A DNA stretch of 64,000 nt from Streptomyces sp. NBC_00557 (GTDB lineage: Bacteria > Actinomycetota > Actinomycetes > Streptomycetales > Streptomycetaceae): positions 2,170,001 through 2,234,000 of the forward strand of contig NZ_CP107796.1 of assembly GCF_036345995.1 (NCBI RefSeq), written 5' to 3'. Positions 1 through 6,196 of this stretch are shown in pieces. The translations under genes were made by a program, and so were the position numbers. The number at the start of each line of letters is the position of its first letter. Positions within the stretch are counted from its first letter, which is position 1. The notes under the pieces are model-generated. The model was not told the DNA's origin. It searched no databases and saw nothing but the letters and a program-made list of their open reading frames with translations.

Positions 1-240
1 CGCGTAGGCGGTCACCCATGAGCGAAGGGTCTCCGCCAGCTCGGTGCGCCGCTTGATCGTCAGCAGCTTGGAGTCGGTCAGCCCCTCGGGCGGGCGGCGG
101 AGTCCGGTGACCGCCGCGCAGACGGTGACAGGTCCGGCCCATGCGCCGCGCCCCACCTCGTCGACACCGGCAATGACCTTCGCTCCGGTCGTGGCGCGCA
201 GGGAGCGCTCGACGGTGTGGGTAGGCGGTTCGTACGGCAT
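1..240 (-). CDS. rnhB: Ribonuclease HII, 5' part (gene runs off the left edge)
   Basis: Only the first 80 codons are inside the window. The reading frame opens with ATG at 238-240 on the minus strand and stays open to base 1. RNase HII cuts the RNA strand of RNA-DNA hybrids and removes single ribonucleotides from DNA in the cytoplasm. The diagnostic N-terminal block [13 protein letters not shown] lies at about residues 25-37; its Asp and Glu are two of the catalytic metal ligands. A downstream LTDSKLL block, also typical of the family, follows near residue 55. The remaining catalytic Asp residues would lie beyond the edge. Identification is firm; nothing can be said about the C-terminus. Confidence 0.93.
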   Translation of the reverse strand, partial: MPYEPPTHTVERSLRATTGAKVIAGVDEVGRGAWAGPVTVCAAVTGLRRPPEGLTDSKLLTIKRRTELAETLRSWVTAYA

Positions 241-321
241 GGCGCCCTTAGCGTACGCCGCCGGGCGGGTCGGCCGACACCCCGGTCTCCCGTCCCGCCG
301 GGCAGGTCACCGGGGGTGCCG

Positions 322-945
322 TCAGGCTCCGTAGGGCCGCAGCAGCGGGAGCATCAGCTGGTCGATCATCTCCTCAAGGTCCTGATCACTCCATTCGCTG
401 GCGCACATCTTCGAGCGGTACATCATCACGGCCGGGATGGCGTCGAAGACATAGCCGTTGGCCGCGTCCGCACGCACCTCACCTCGCCCTATTCCACGGG
501 TGATGACCTCCCCCAGGAGTCGGACGGTCGGCTCCACCACCCCTCCGACGATCACTTCCTGGAAGCGTTCCGCGTGGATCTGATCGCACTCGTGAATCAC
601 CGAGCGCAGCGCCACGCCCGGCGGCGAGAACATGATCTGCCGTACCTGCCGGCACAGGGCGAGAAGGTCCTCGCGCACGCTGCCGAGGTCCGGGGCCGTC
701 TCCACCCTGGGAAGCCCAGCCACCAGCGCGTCCGCGACGAGGTCCTCCTTGCAGGGCCAGCGGCGGTAGACCGCGGCCTTGCCGGTCTGGGCGCCGGCGG
801 CGACTCCTTCCATGGTCAGCCCCTTCCAGCCGACCTCGCCGAGTTGCTCCAGCGCGGCTTCGAGGATCGCGCGCTCCAGCACCACGCCGCGCCGACGAGG
901 GGAAGCCGCCCGAGCGGGAGCAGCCGTCCAGCGCGAAGTAACCAT
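322..945 (-). CDS. TetR/AcrR family transcriptional regulator
   Basis: A 207-residue one-component repressor. An N-terminal TetR helix-turn-helix lies at about residues 18-65 (ILEAALEQLG, then VAAGAQTGKAAVYRRW), followed by an all-helical ligand-binding domain containing a Met/Cys-rich stretch near the C-terminus. The start chosen is the ATG at 943-945, which has GGAGAG 7 bases upstream; a longer frame reaches 1008 but has no ribosome site. It is transcribed divergently from the MFS exporter at 1130, and the shared 184-bp region contains two near-identical palindromes. That arrangement fits a repressor of both itself and the exporter, released by the exporter's substrate. The ligand cannot be told from sequence. 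Confidence 0.9.
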   Translation of the reverse strand: MVTSRWTAAPARAASPRRRGVVLERAILEAALEQLGEVGWKGLTMEGVAAGAQTGKAAVYRRWPCKEDLVADALVAGLPRVETAPDLGSVREDLLALCRQVRQIMFSPPGVALRSVIHECDQIHAERFQEVIVGGVVEPTVRLLGEVITRGIGRGEVRADAANGYVFDAIPAVMMYRSKMCASEWSDQDLEEMIDQLMLPLLRPYGA

Positions 946-1038
946 CTGTGTCTCTCCAACAGGGGAAGCGGGGATTGCCGGGGGGCAGGCTGTGCCGCGC
1001 TGCAGCAACAGGGGGACGCGAGGCGGGGCACGAGATTA

Positions 1039-1106
1039 AGTGAACGCTTGCGTTCACTGTCGGGGACTCACTACCGTGGACGCGAAAGTGAACGCGATCG
1101 TTCACT
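1039..1106. promoter_or_regulatory. Two palindromic operators, probable TetR-family binding sites
   Basis: Two 20-bp palindromes sit between the divergent tetR and MFS genes. Site 1 (1039-1058) is AGTGAACGC, two central bases, then GCGTTCACT. Site 2 (1087-1106) is AGTGAACG, four central bases (CGAT), then CGTTCACT. Their centres are 48 bp apart. The shared half-site and location make them the likely operators of the regulator at 322-945. Site 2 ends 23 bp before the exporter GTG and could cover its promoter or early transcript. Confidence 0.8.
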
Positions 1107-1129
1107 AATGCCTTCAGGGGGGACCCATT

Positions 1130-2677
1130 GTGACGACCTCTCAGCTGTTGCAGGATCCAGAACCGGGCGTGGCCCGCCGGGAGGGGCATCCCGGCATCGC
1201 ACTCACCGTCATCGCGGCCTGCCAACTCATGGTGGTACTCGACGCGACGATTGTGAACATCGCGCTCCCGCACATTCAAGACGCGCTCAAGTTCAGCACC
1301 ACGGACCTGACATGGGTGGTCAGCGCCTACACGCTCACGTTCGGCGGCCTGCTCCTGCTCGGTGCGCGCGCCGGTGACATCCTCGGCCGCCGCCGGGTGT
1401 TCATGGCCGGCATCCTGTTGTTCACCTTCGCCTCCCTCCTGGGCGGTCTCGCCCAGGAGCCGTGGCAACTGCTGGCCGCGCGGGCCTTGCAGGGCGTGGG
1501 CGGCGCGATCGCCTCGCCCACATCTCTTGCACTGATCACCACGACCTTCCCCGAAGGCCCGGAACGCAACCGGGCCTTCGGGGTGTTCGCCGCCGTGTCC
1601 GCGGGCGGCGGCGCCATCGGCCTGCTCGCGGGCGGCATGCTCACGGACTGGCTCGACTGGCGTTGGGTGCTGTTCGTCAACGTGCCGATCGGCGTGCTGA
1701 TCGCCGCTCTCGCTCCGCTCTACATCAACGAGTCCCGGCGGCATCCGGGTCGCTTCGACATCACCGGCGCGCTGACGTCGACGGCCGGCATGGCCTCGCT
1801 GGTCTACGGCTTCATCCGCGCTTCGGAGAACGGCTGGCGGGACGGCCTCACGCTCGGCTCCTTCGGCGCGGCCGCGGTGCTGCTGCTCGCCTTCGTCTTC
1901 ACCGAGATACGGGCGAAGGAGCCGATCACCCCGCTCAAGATGTTCGCGGACCGCAACCGCTGGGGAACGTACGTGATCATGCTGAGCCTCGCCGCCGCGA
2001 TGTTCGGCATGTTCTTCTACATCGTGCTGTTCGTGCAGGACGTCCTCGGCTACAGCGCGATCAGGGCCGGCCTGGCCTTCCTCCCCGTGACGGTCGCGAT
2101 CGCGGTCGGCGCGGGTCTGTCCCAGCGGTTCCTTCCCGCCCTCGGCCCGAGGCCGTTCATGATGACCGGCACGGCGCTCGTGGTGATCGGGCTGGTCTGG
2201 CAGACCTTCATCCGGCCGGACAGCTCCTATCTCGGCGGAGTGCTCGGGCCGATGCTGGTGTTCGGCTTCGGCATGGGCCTGAACTTCGTGACGGCCACGG
2301 TCACGGCGGTGTCCGGAGTCGCCCAGCACGAGGCCGGTGCCGCCTCCGGGCTCCTCAACGCCATGCAGCAGGTGGGCGGTTCGCTCGGACTGTCCATCCT
2401 GACGACCGTCTTCGGCTCGGCCGCCAAGGACGAGGCGAAGAAGCAGCTGCCGAAGTTCCTGGCCGGCAGTTCGCCCGAGCAGCAGGCCCAGTTCGCCAAG
2501 ACGCATCAGCTTCCCGCGCCCTGGGGACACGAGGTGCTGGCCCACGGCATCTCCACGGCCTTCGTGCCGGCCGCCGCCATGGCCGCCGTCGCGTTCCTCA
2601 CCGCCTGGCTGGTGATCAGGGTGCGCAAGAGCGATCTCGACGCACTCGCCGGCGTGGCGGGCCCGGGCATCGGCTGA
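1130..2677 (+). CDS. MFS drug exporter, DHA2 (EmrB/QacA) family
   Basis: A 515-residue inner-membrane proton-driven efflux protein with about 14 predicted membrane helices, the DHA2 size. Family motifs are visible: motif C-like LDATIVNIALPHIQ near residue 40, the motif A loop GARAGDILGRRRVF near residue 78, and a long WRWVLFVNVPIGV stretch near residue 180. The start is GTG at 1130, with a run of G residues 8 bases upstream. It is divergent from the TetR gene at 322-945, with two palindromic operators in between, so expression is probably inducible by a toxic substrate. Which drug or metabolite it exports cannot be read from the sequence. Confidence 0.92.
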   Translation: MTTSQLLQDPEPGVARREGHPGIALTVIAACQLMVVLDATIVNIALPHIQDALKFSTTDLTWVVSAYTLTFGGLLLLGARAGDILGRRRVFMAGILLFTFASLLGGLAQEPWQLLAARALQGVGGAIASPTSLALITTTFPEGPERNRAFGVFAAVSAGGGAIGLLAGGMLTDWLDWRWVLFVNVPIGVLIAALAPLYINESRRHPGRFDITGALTSTAGMASLVYGFIRASENGWRDGLTLGSFGAAAVLLLAFVFTEIRAKEPITPLKMFADRNRWGTYVIMLSLAAAMFGMFFYIVLFVQDVLGYSAIRAGLAFLPVTVAIAVGAGLSQRFLPALGPRPFMMTGTALVVIGLVWQTFIRPDSSYLGGVLGPMLVFGFGMGLNFVTATVTAVSGVAQHEAGAASGLLNAMQQVGGSLGLSILTTVFGSAAKDEAKKQLPKFLAGSSPEQQAQFAKTHQLPAPWGHEVLAHGISTAFVPAAAMAAVAFLTAWLVIRVRKSDLDALAGVAGPGIG

Positions 2678-3107
2678 GTCGGCGCGAGACGTACGAAGCC
2701 ACGGTCGGCCGGACCGCCACCCAGGGCCTGACGGCGCCGGTGGCGGTCCGGCCGTACGCATCACGGCCGGCGTCCGCCCGAGCAGCAGAACCGGAACCAG
2801 CAGCAGAGCCGGCATCGCGTACGCCATCTCCACACCCCTCCCACCGTTGCTCTTCACCTGCCCGCCACCCCGCCGCCGAGAGGCACAGCCTGCGACAGAC
2901 ATGGGAGGAACGGGCGGCGGTCACGCAGAGTTCCCGGCGGATACGGAGAGTTTCGCCAGGCGCGGAGGCAGACGCCGTGTCCGTACGGCTCGGCCTGCAG
3001 GCAGGGCCGCTCGGAAGGCCTGATCGCCTCACCGGCGGGGCGCAGGGCACGCGGTGCGGGCCGCGCCGGTGCCTCCGGGGACGTTCAGGCCGTCCTCACC
3101 TGAGCGG
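2678..3107. other. 430-bp intergenic region without a supported gene
   Basis: This lies between convergent MFS and ADP-ribosylglycohydrolase genes. Apart from the strong hairpin at 2706-2754 I see no gene with a good start signal. A minus-strand frame around 2825 opens with a short hydrophobic stretch behind a purine-rich sequence, but it continues as antisense of the MFS gene and looks fortuitous. Confidence 0.5.
2706..2754 (+). terminator. Strong hairpin after the MFS gene
   Basis: A perfect 16-bp inverted repeat: the left arm is 2706-2721 (CGGCCGGACCGCCACC) and the right arm 2739-2754, with a 17-base loop. It starts 28 bases after the exporter stop codon. There is no U-tract, as is usual for Streptomyces terminators. 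Confidence 0.7.
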
Positions 3108-4013
3108 TCAGAGCCCCGAGGGCACCCAGTCCGGCAGTGCCTCGGCGCGCTCGACCCATTCCGCAGGCGGAGCCCCCGCCTTGCCGGAGGCGAGCACACC
3201 GCCCACGATCGCGCAGGTCGTGTCCATGTCGCCGCCCACTCCGGCCGTCGTCCAGAACGCCGTCTCGTAGTCACCGAGGCTCCGGGCGGCGGACCAGAGG
3301 GCGAAGGGCACGGTGTCGTGGGCCGTCGTACGCCGTCCGCACCCGAGCACCGCGGCGACGGTGCCCGCGTCGCCGTAGTCGAGCATGTCCCGGGCGCGCC
3401 GGAGCCCCTGGCCGACCGCGCTCTTCGGGACCAGGGCGACGACACCGTCGAGGAGTGCCTCGGGGCTGGGCGGGCCGTCCGGTGAGCCGGCCAGCGCCGC
3501 CGCGGCGGCCACGGCCATGGCGCCGACGACGGCCTCACGGTGCTGGTGGGTGGTGTAGGCCGAGATCTCCGCCTGATGGGTCGCCTGCTCGGGATCGTCC
3601 GCGTACCACGCGCCCAGCGGCGCGATCCGCATCGCCGCTCCGTTGCCCCAGGACCCCTGTCCGTTGAACAGCCCGGCGGCCAGTTCCCGCCAGTCCTGGC
3701 CCTCTCGGACCAGGCGCAGCAGACGGTTGACGGCAGGGCCGTATCCCCGGTCGAAGTCGTGGTGCTCGGCGAAGGAACGGGCCAGGGAGTCCTGGTCGAT
3801 GCGGCCGTGGGCGGCGAGGACGGCGACCACGGAGCAGGCCATCTCGGTGTCGTCCGTCCACTGCCAGGGTCCCGCGGGCAGCTCGCGCCGCTTCAGCAGG
3901 GGGTAGTTCGCCGGAACGAAGAACTGGGAGCCCAGGGCGTCCCCCACGGCCAGTCCGCGCAGGCTGGCCAGGGCGCGCTCCAGGCGCCCCGAGGTCGAGG
4001 AGTCAGCGGTCAT
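3108..4013 (-). CDS. ADP-ribosylglycohydrolase family protein
   Basis: A 301-residue cytoplasmic protein of the ADP-ribosyl-(dinitrogen reductase) hydrolase / ARH fold, which removes ADP-ribose from modified proteins or small molecules using two metal ions. Metal-binding motifs are present in order: GLAVGDALGSQF near residue 20, WTDDTEMA near residue 52, and GVGGDMDTTCAIVGGVLA near residue 258, whose acidic residues complete the binuclear site. The start is ATG at 4011-4013. The histidine phosphatase gene ends only 12 bases upstream on the same strand, so the two are probably co-transcribed. The substrate is unknown. Confidence 0.9.
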   Translation of the reverse strand: MTADSSTSGRLERALASLRGLAVGDALGSQFFVPANYPLLKRRELPAGPWQWTDDTEMACSVVAVLAAHGRIDQDSLARSFAEHHDFDRGYGPAVNRLLRLVREGQDWRELAAGLFNGQGSWGNGAAMRIAPLGAWYADDPEQATHQAEISAYTTHQHREAVVGAMAVAAAAALAGSPDGPPSPEALLDGVVALVPKSAVGQGLRRARDMLDYGDAGTVAAVLGCGRRTTAHDTVPFALWSAARSLGDYETAFWTTAGVGGDMDTTCAIVGGVLASGKAGAPPAEWVERAEALPDWVPSGL

Positions 4014-4025
4014 CGCTCTGCCACT

Positions 4026-4685
4026 CTATCCGTTCACCCAGTACGGCACCGGTTCGCGCCAGCGCTCGAAGGGCCGGTCGAGCGTGTACTTGCCGTCCTC
4101 CCCGAGAACGAGCATCCGCATCTCGGCGTTCCCCGGATTCGACAGCGACTCGAATTCGGCGACCGTCCAGTGGAACCAGCGCATGCAGAACAGGCGCATC
4201 GCGAGCCCGTGGGTGACCAGCAGGACGTTCGGCGGATGGTCCGGTGCCTCGAAGCTGCGGTACAGGCTCTCCAGGAAGCCGCCGACCCGGTCGTACACGT
4301 CGGCACCCGACTCGCCCTGCGGGAACCGGAAGAAGAAGTGGCCGTACGCGTCGCGGTAGGCCTTCTGCAGGCGTACGTCGTCGCGGTCCTGCCAGTTGCC
4401 CCAGTCCTGCTCGCGCAGCCTCGGCTCCTCCCGGACGCGTATGAGGTCCGGGTCGAGGTGGAAGGCGCGGAGTGTCTCGTGGGTGCGGCGGTACGGGGAG
4501 ACGTACACGCTCACGCGTTCCCGGCCGAAGAGCTCCCGGAGCTTCTTGCCGGTCTCCTCTGCCTGCCGCCAGCCGCGCTCGGTCAGCGCGAGAGCGTGGT
4601 CGGGCTCGCGCTCGTACACGGAGTCGTCGACGTTGCCCGTGGACTCGCCGTGCCGGACAAGGACGATGCGCCGTGGTCGTGCCAT
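4026..4685 (-). CDS. Histidine phosphatase family protein (phosphoglycerate mutase-like)
   Basis: A 219-residue cytoplasmic phosphatase or mutase. The catalytic RHG motif is at residues 11-13 (LVRHGESTGN); the second catalytic His is in LLVTHGLAMRLF near residue 160; the conserved YVSPYRRTHET block is near residue 62. The length fits a single-domain phosphatase rather than a glycolytic mutase (about 250 residues). It is followed after 12 bases by the ADP-ribosylglycohydrolase gene. The start is ATG at 4683-4685. The substrate is not evident. Confidence 0.88.
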   Translation of the reverse strand: MARPRRIVLVRHGESTGNVDDSVYEREPDHALALTERGWRQAEETGKKLRELFGRERVSVYVSPYRRTHETLRAFHLDPDLIRVREEPRLREQDWGNWQDRDDVRLQKAYRDAYGHFFFRFPQGESGADVYDRVGGFLESLYRSFEAPDHPPNVLLVTHGLAMRLFCMRWFHWTVAEFESLSNPGNAEMRMLVLGEDGKYTLDRPFERWREPVPYWVNG

Positions 4686-4795
4686 GCCAAAACCCTAGAT
4701 CGAGCGACGGGAATCAATGCACTCGTGCGGGCTCATACAGCGTATGTCACACGAAACCCGCCCTCGAGGGCGGCTCCGGACCCCTGGCATTGCGG

Positions 4796-4810
4796 GTTTG
4801 AAATTCAAAC
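4796..4810. promoter_or_regulatory. AT-rich palindrome upstream of the histidine phosphatase gene
   Basis: The sequence is GTTTGAA, one A, then TTCAAAC: a perfect 7-bp inverted repeat around a single base, conspicuously A/T-rich in this genome. It lies about 110 bp upstream of the phosphatase start and 16 bp after the stop of the gene at 4826. It could be an operator or, less likely, a weak terminator stem. Confidence 0.4.
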
Positions 4811-4825
4811 TTGCCGTCGCCGTCC

Positions 4826-5431
4826 TCACACCGTCCAGGACGGCTCCATCTCCACGATGTCCCCGGAGAGAGCCGCGACGTCGGCCTCGGTCTGGGCGCG
4901 CAGCGCGAGGCGTTCCACACGCTCGGTGCGGTACTTGCCGTGCTCCGCGGCCGACCGCCACATCGACAGGATCATGAACTCCTGACCGGGCGCCTCGGCG
5001 AACATGCCGCGGATCATGCCGGGCGAACCGGCCATCGCGGGATTCCAGACCTTCTCCTGCATGAGGGTGAAGTGCTCGACGCGCTCCTCGTGGATCCGGC
5101 ACAGAGCCACACGGATGAGATCGGCGTCGGTGAACCTCGGCTCGAAGCCGGTCTTCACATCGAAGCGGTACTCGAAGAGCTTGGCCTGGGCGTCCTTGAA
5201 CGTGCCGGCCTGGGCGGACGCCAGCCGGTCGTGCGAGCGGGCCATGAAGGAGTCGTAGAAGGCGCGGCTCTCCCAGAACGCGAAGATGTGCGCCACGCCC
5301 GGTCGCTGCCGGCTCCAGCCGCCACCCTGCCCCCGGAATCCCGGCTCCCCCAGAAGCCCCGCCCATTTCCGCTGCCCCCGCTCGAAACCGCGGCGGTCCA
5401 CCACGGTGCAGCGAATCCACTTGACCAGCAC
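4826..5431 (-). CDS. YdbC-like / DUF4937 family protein
   Basis: A 201-residue soluble protein built of two similar halves resembling the dimeric alpha/beta-barrel (ABM) fold. Each half has a strand followed by an aromatic-rich helix: VAHIFAFWESRAFYDSFM near residue 46 and FMILSMWRSAAEHGKY near residue 150. Streptomyces homologues are annotated as YdbC family or DUF4937 proteins; no biochemical role is established that I know of. The start is ATG at 5429-5431. It is divergent from the TerD-family gene at 5585. There are no membrane segments or signal peptide. The family name is recalled from homologues, the function is unknown. Confidence 0.75.
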   Translation of the reverse strand: MLVKWIRCTVVDRRGFERGQRKWAGLLGEPGFRGQGGGWSRQRPGVAHIFAFWESRAFYDSFMARSHDRLASAQAGTFKDAQAKLFEYRFDVKTGFEPRFTDADLIRVALCRIHEERVEHFTLMQEKVWNPAMAGSPGMIRGMFAEAPGQEFMILSMWRSAAEHGKYRTERVERLALRAQTEADVAALSGDIVEMEPSWTV

Positions 5432-5584
5432 CGCGCCATCGTAAGGCCACGGGACGTGGCGCCGGTCACGCTCCGGCGCAGATCACCCGCGCACATGCCC
5501 CCGCGCGCGTGGCACGATGAGCAAGAGACCCCTTCTCCGCGCGAGTTGGGGAACGAGGCAGCCACTGGGGGAAGGGGAAGCCTG

Positions 5585-6118
5585 TTGACCGGCTTCAGCA
5601 AGGGAATGCGCGAGGTCGAGGTCGGACTCAAGTGGGACCCCAGTCCGGCGGGTCAGCCTCCGAGCGATCTGGATCTCGTCGCCGCGACCTTCGTGTCGGG
5701 CGACGCGTACGGGAGCCCGGCGTACGTGGTGCACTTCGACAGCCGCTCACCGGACGGCACGATCTTCCTCAACCGGGACAGCCCGGACGGCAAGGGCTTC
5801 GGCTGGGACGAGGTCATGACGCTGCAACTGGACCGGCTGGACAGCCGGTACGCGCGCGTGGTGGTCGGTGTCGTCATCCAGCAGCGCTACGGGCCCAGGA
5901 CGTTCGCCCAGGTGCTCAACCCGGGCATGCGGGTCCGGGAGGGCCGCTACACCGTGCTCGCCCAGGACGACTTCGGCTCGATCCCCGGGGCGACGGCCGC
6001 CACGATCGCCGAATTCGTGCGGGACGAGGCCGGGGAGTGGGCCTTCCGTCCCGGCGTGCACGGCTTCGAGGAGGACCCCGCGGCCTTCACCCGCGTCATG
6101 GGCAGGGCCCAGCCCTAG
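5585..6118 (+). CDS. TerD family protein
   Basis: A 177-residue protein of the TerD family (calcium-binding beta-sandwich proteins linked to tellurite and stress resistance). The typical opening FSKGMREVEVGLKWDP is followed by DLDLVAATFV and a C-terminal ATAATIAEFVRDEAGEWAF block. The start is placed at TTG (5585-5587), which has GGGGAAG 5 bases upstream; this reproduces the usual N-terminus, whereas the internal ATG at 5609 would remove it. The gene stands alone rather than in a ter cluster. It converges on nrdJ with a strong terminator between. Confidence 0.85.
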   Translation: MTGFSKGMREVEVGLKWDPSPAGQPPSDLDLVAATFVSGDAYGSPAYVVHFDSRSPDGTIFLNRDSPDGKGFGWDEVMTLQLDRLDSRYARVVVGVVIQQRYGPRTFAQVLNPGMRVREGRYTVLAQDDFGSIPGATAATIAEFVRDEAGEWAFRPGVHGFEEDPAAFTRVMGRAQP

Positions 6119-6139
6119 AAGTGCAGGATCCAGCCCTAG

Positions 6140-6178
6140 GGGTAAGGGGCGCCGGCAATTGGCCGGCGCCCCTTACCC
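6140..6178. terminator. Bidirectional terminator between terD-like gene and nrdJ
   Basis: A perfect 17-bp inverted repeat, left arm 6140-6156 (GGGTAAGGGGCGCCGGC) and right arm 6162-6178, with the loop AATTG. It lies between two convergent stop codons and can serve both genes. Confidence 0.85.
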
Positions 6179-6196
6179 TCACCTCACTTCAGACCG

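Noticed and set aside
479..2902. An 807-codon minus-strand frame beginning with a hydrophobic peptide near 2825
   Set aside because: The opening MAYAMPALLL stretch with an upstream purine-rich run looked like a signal peptide, but the rest is antisense to the MFS gene and overlaps tetR in another frame.
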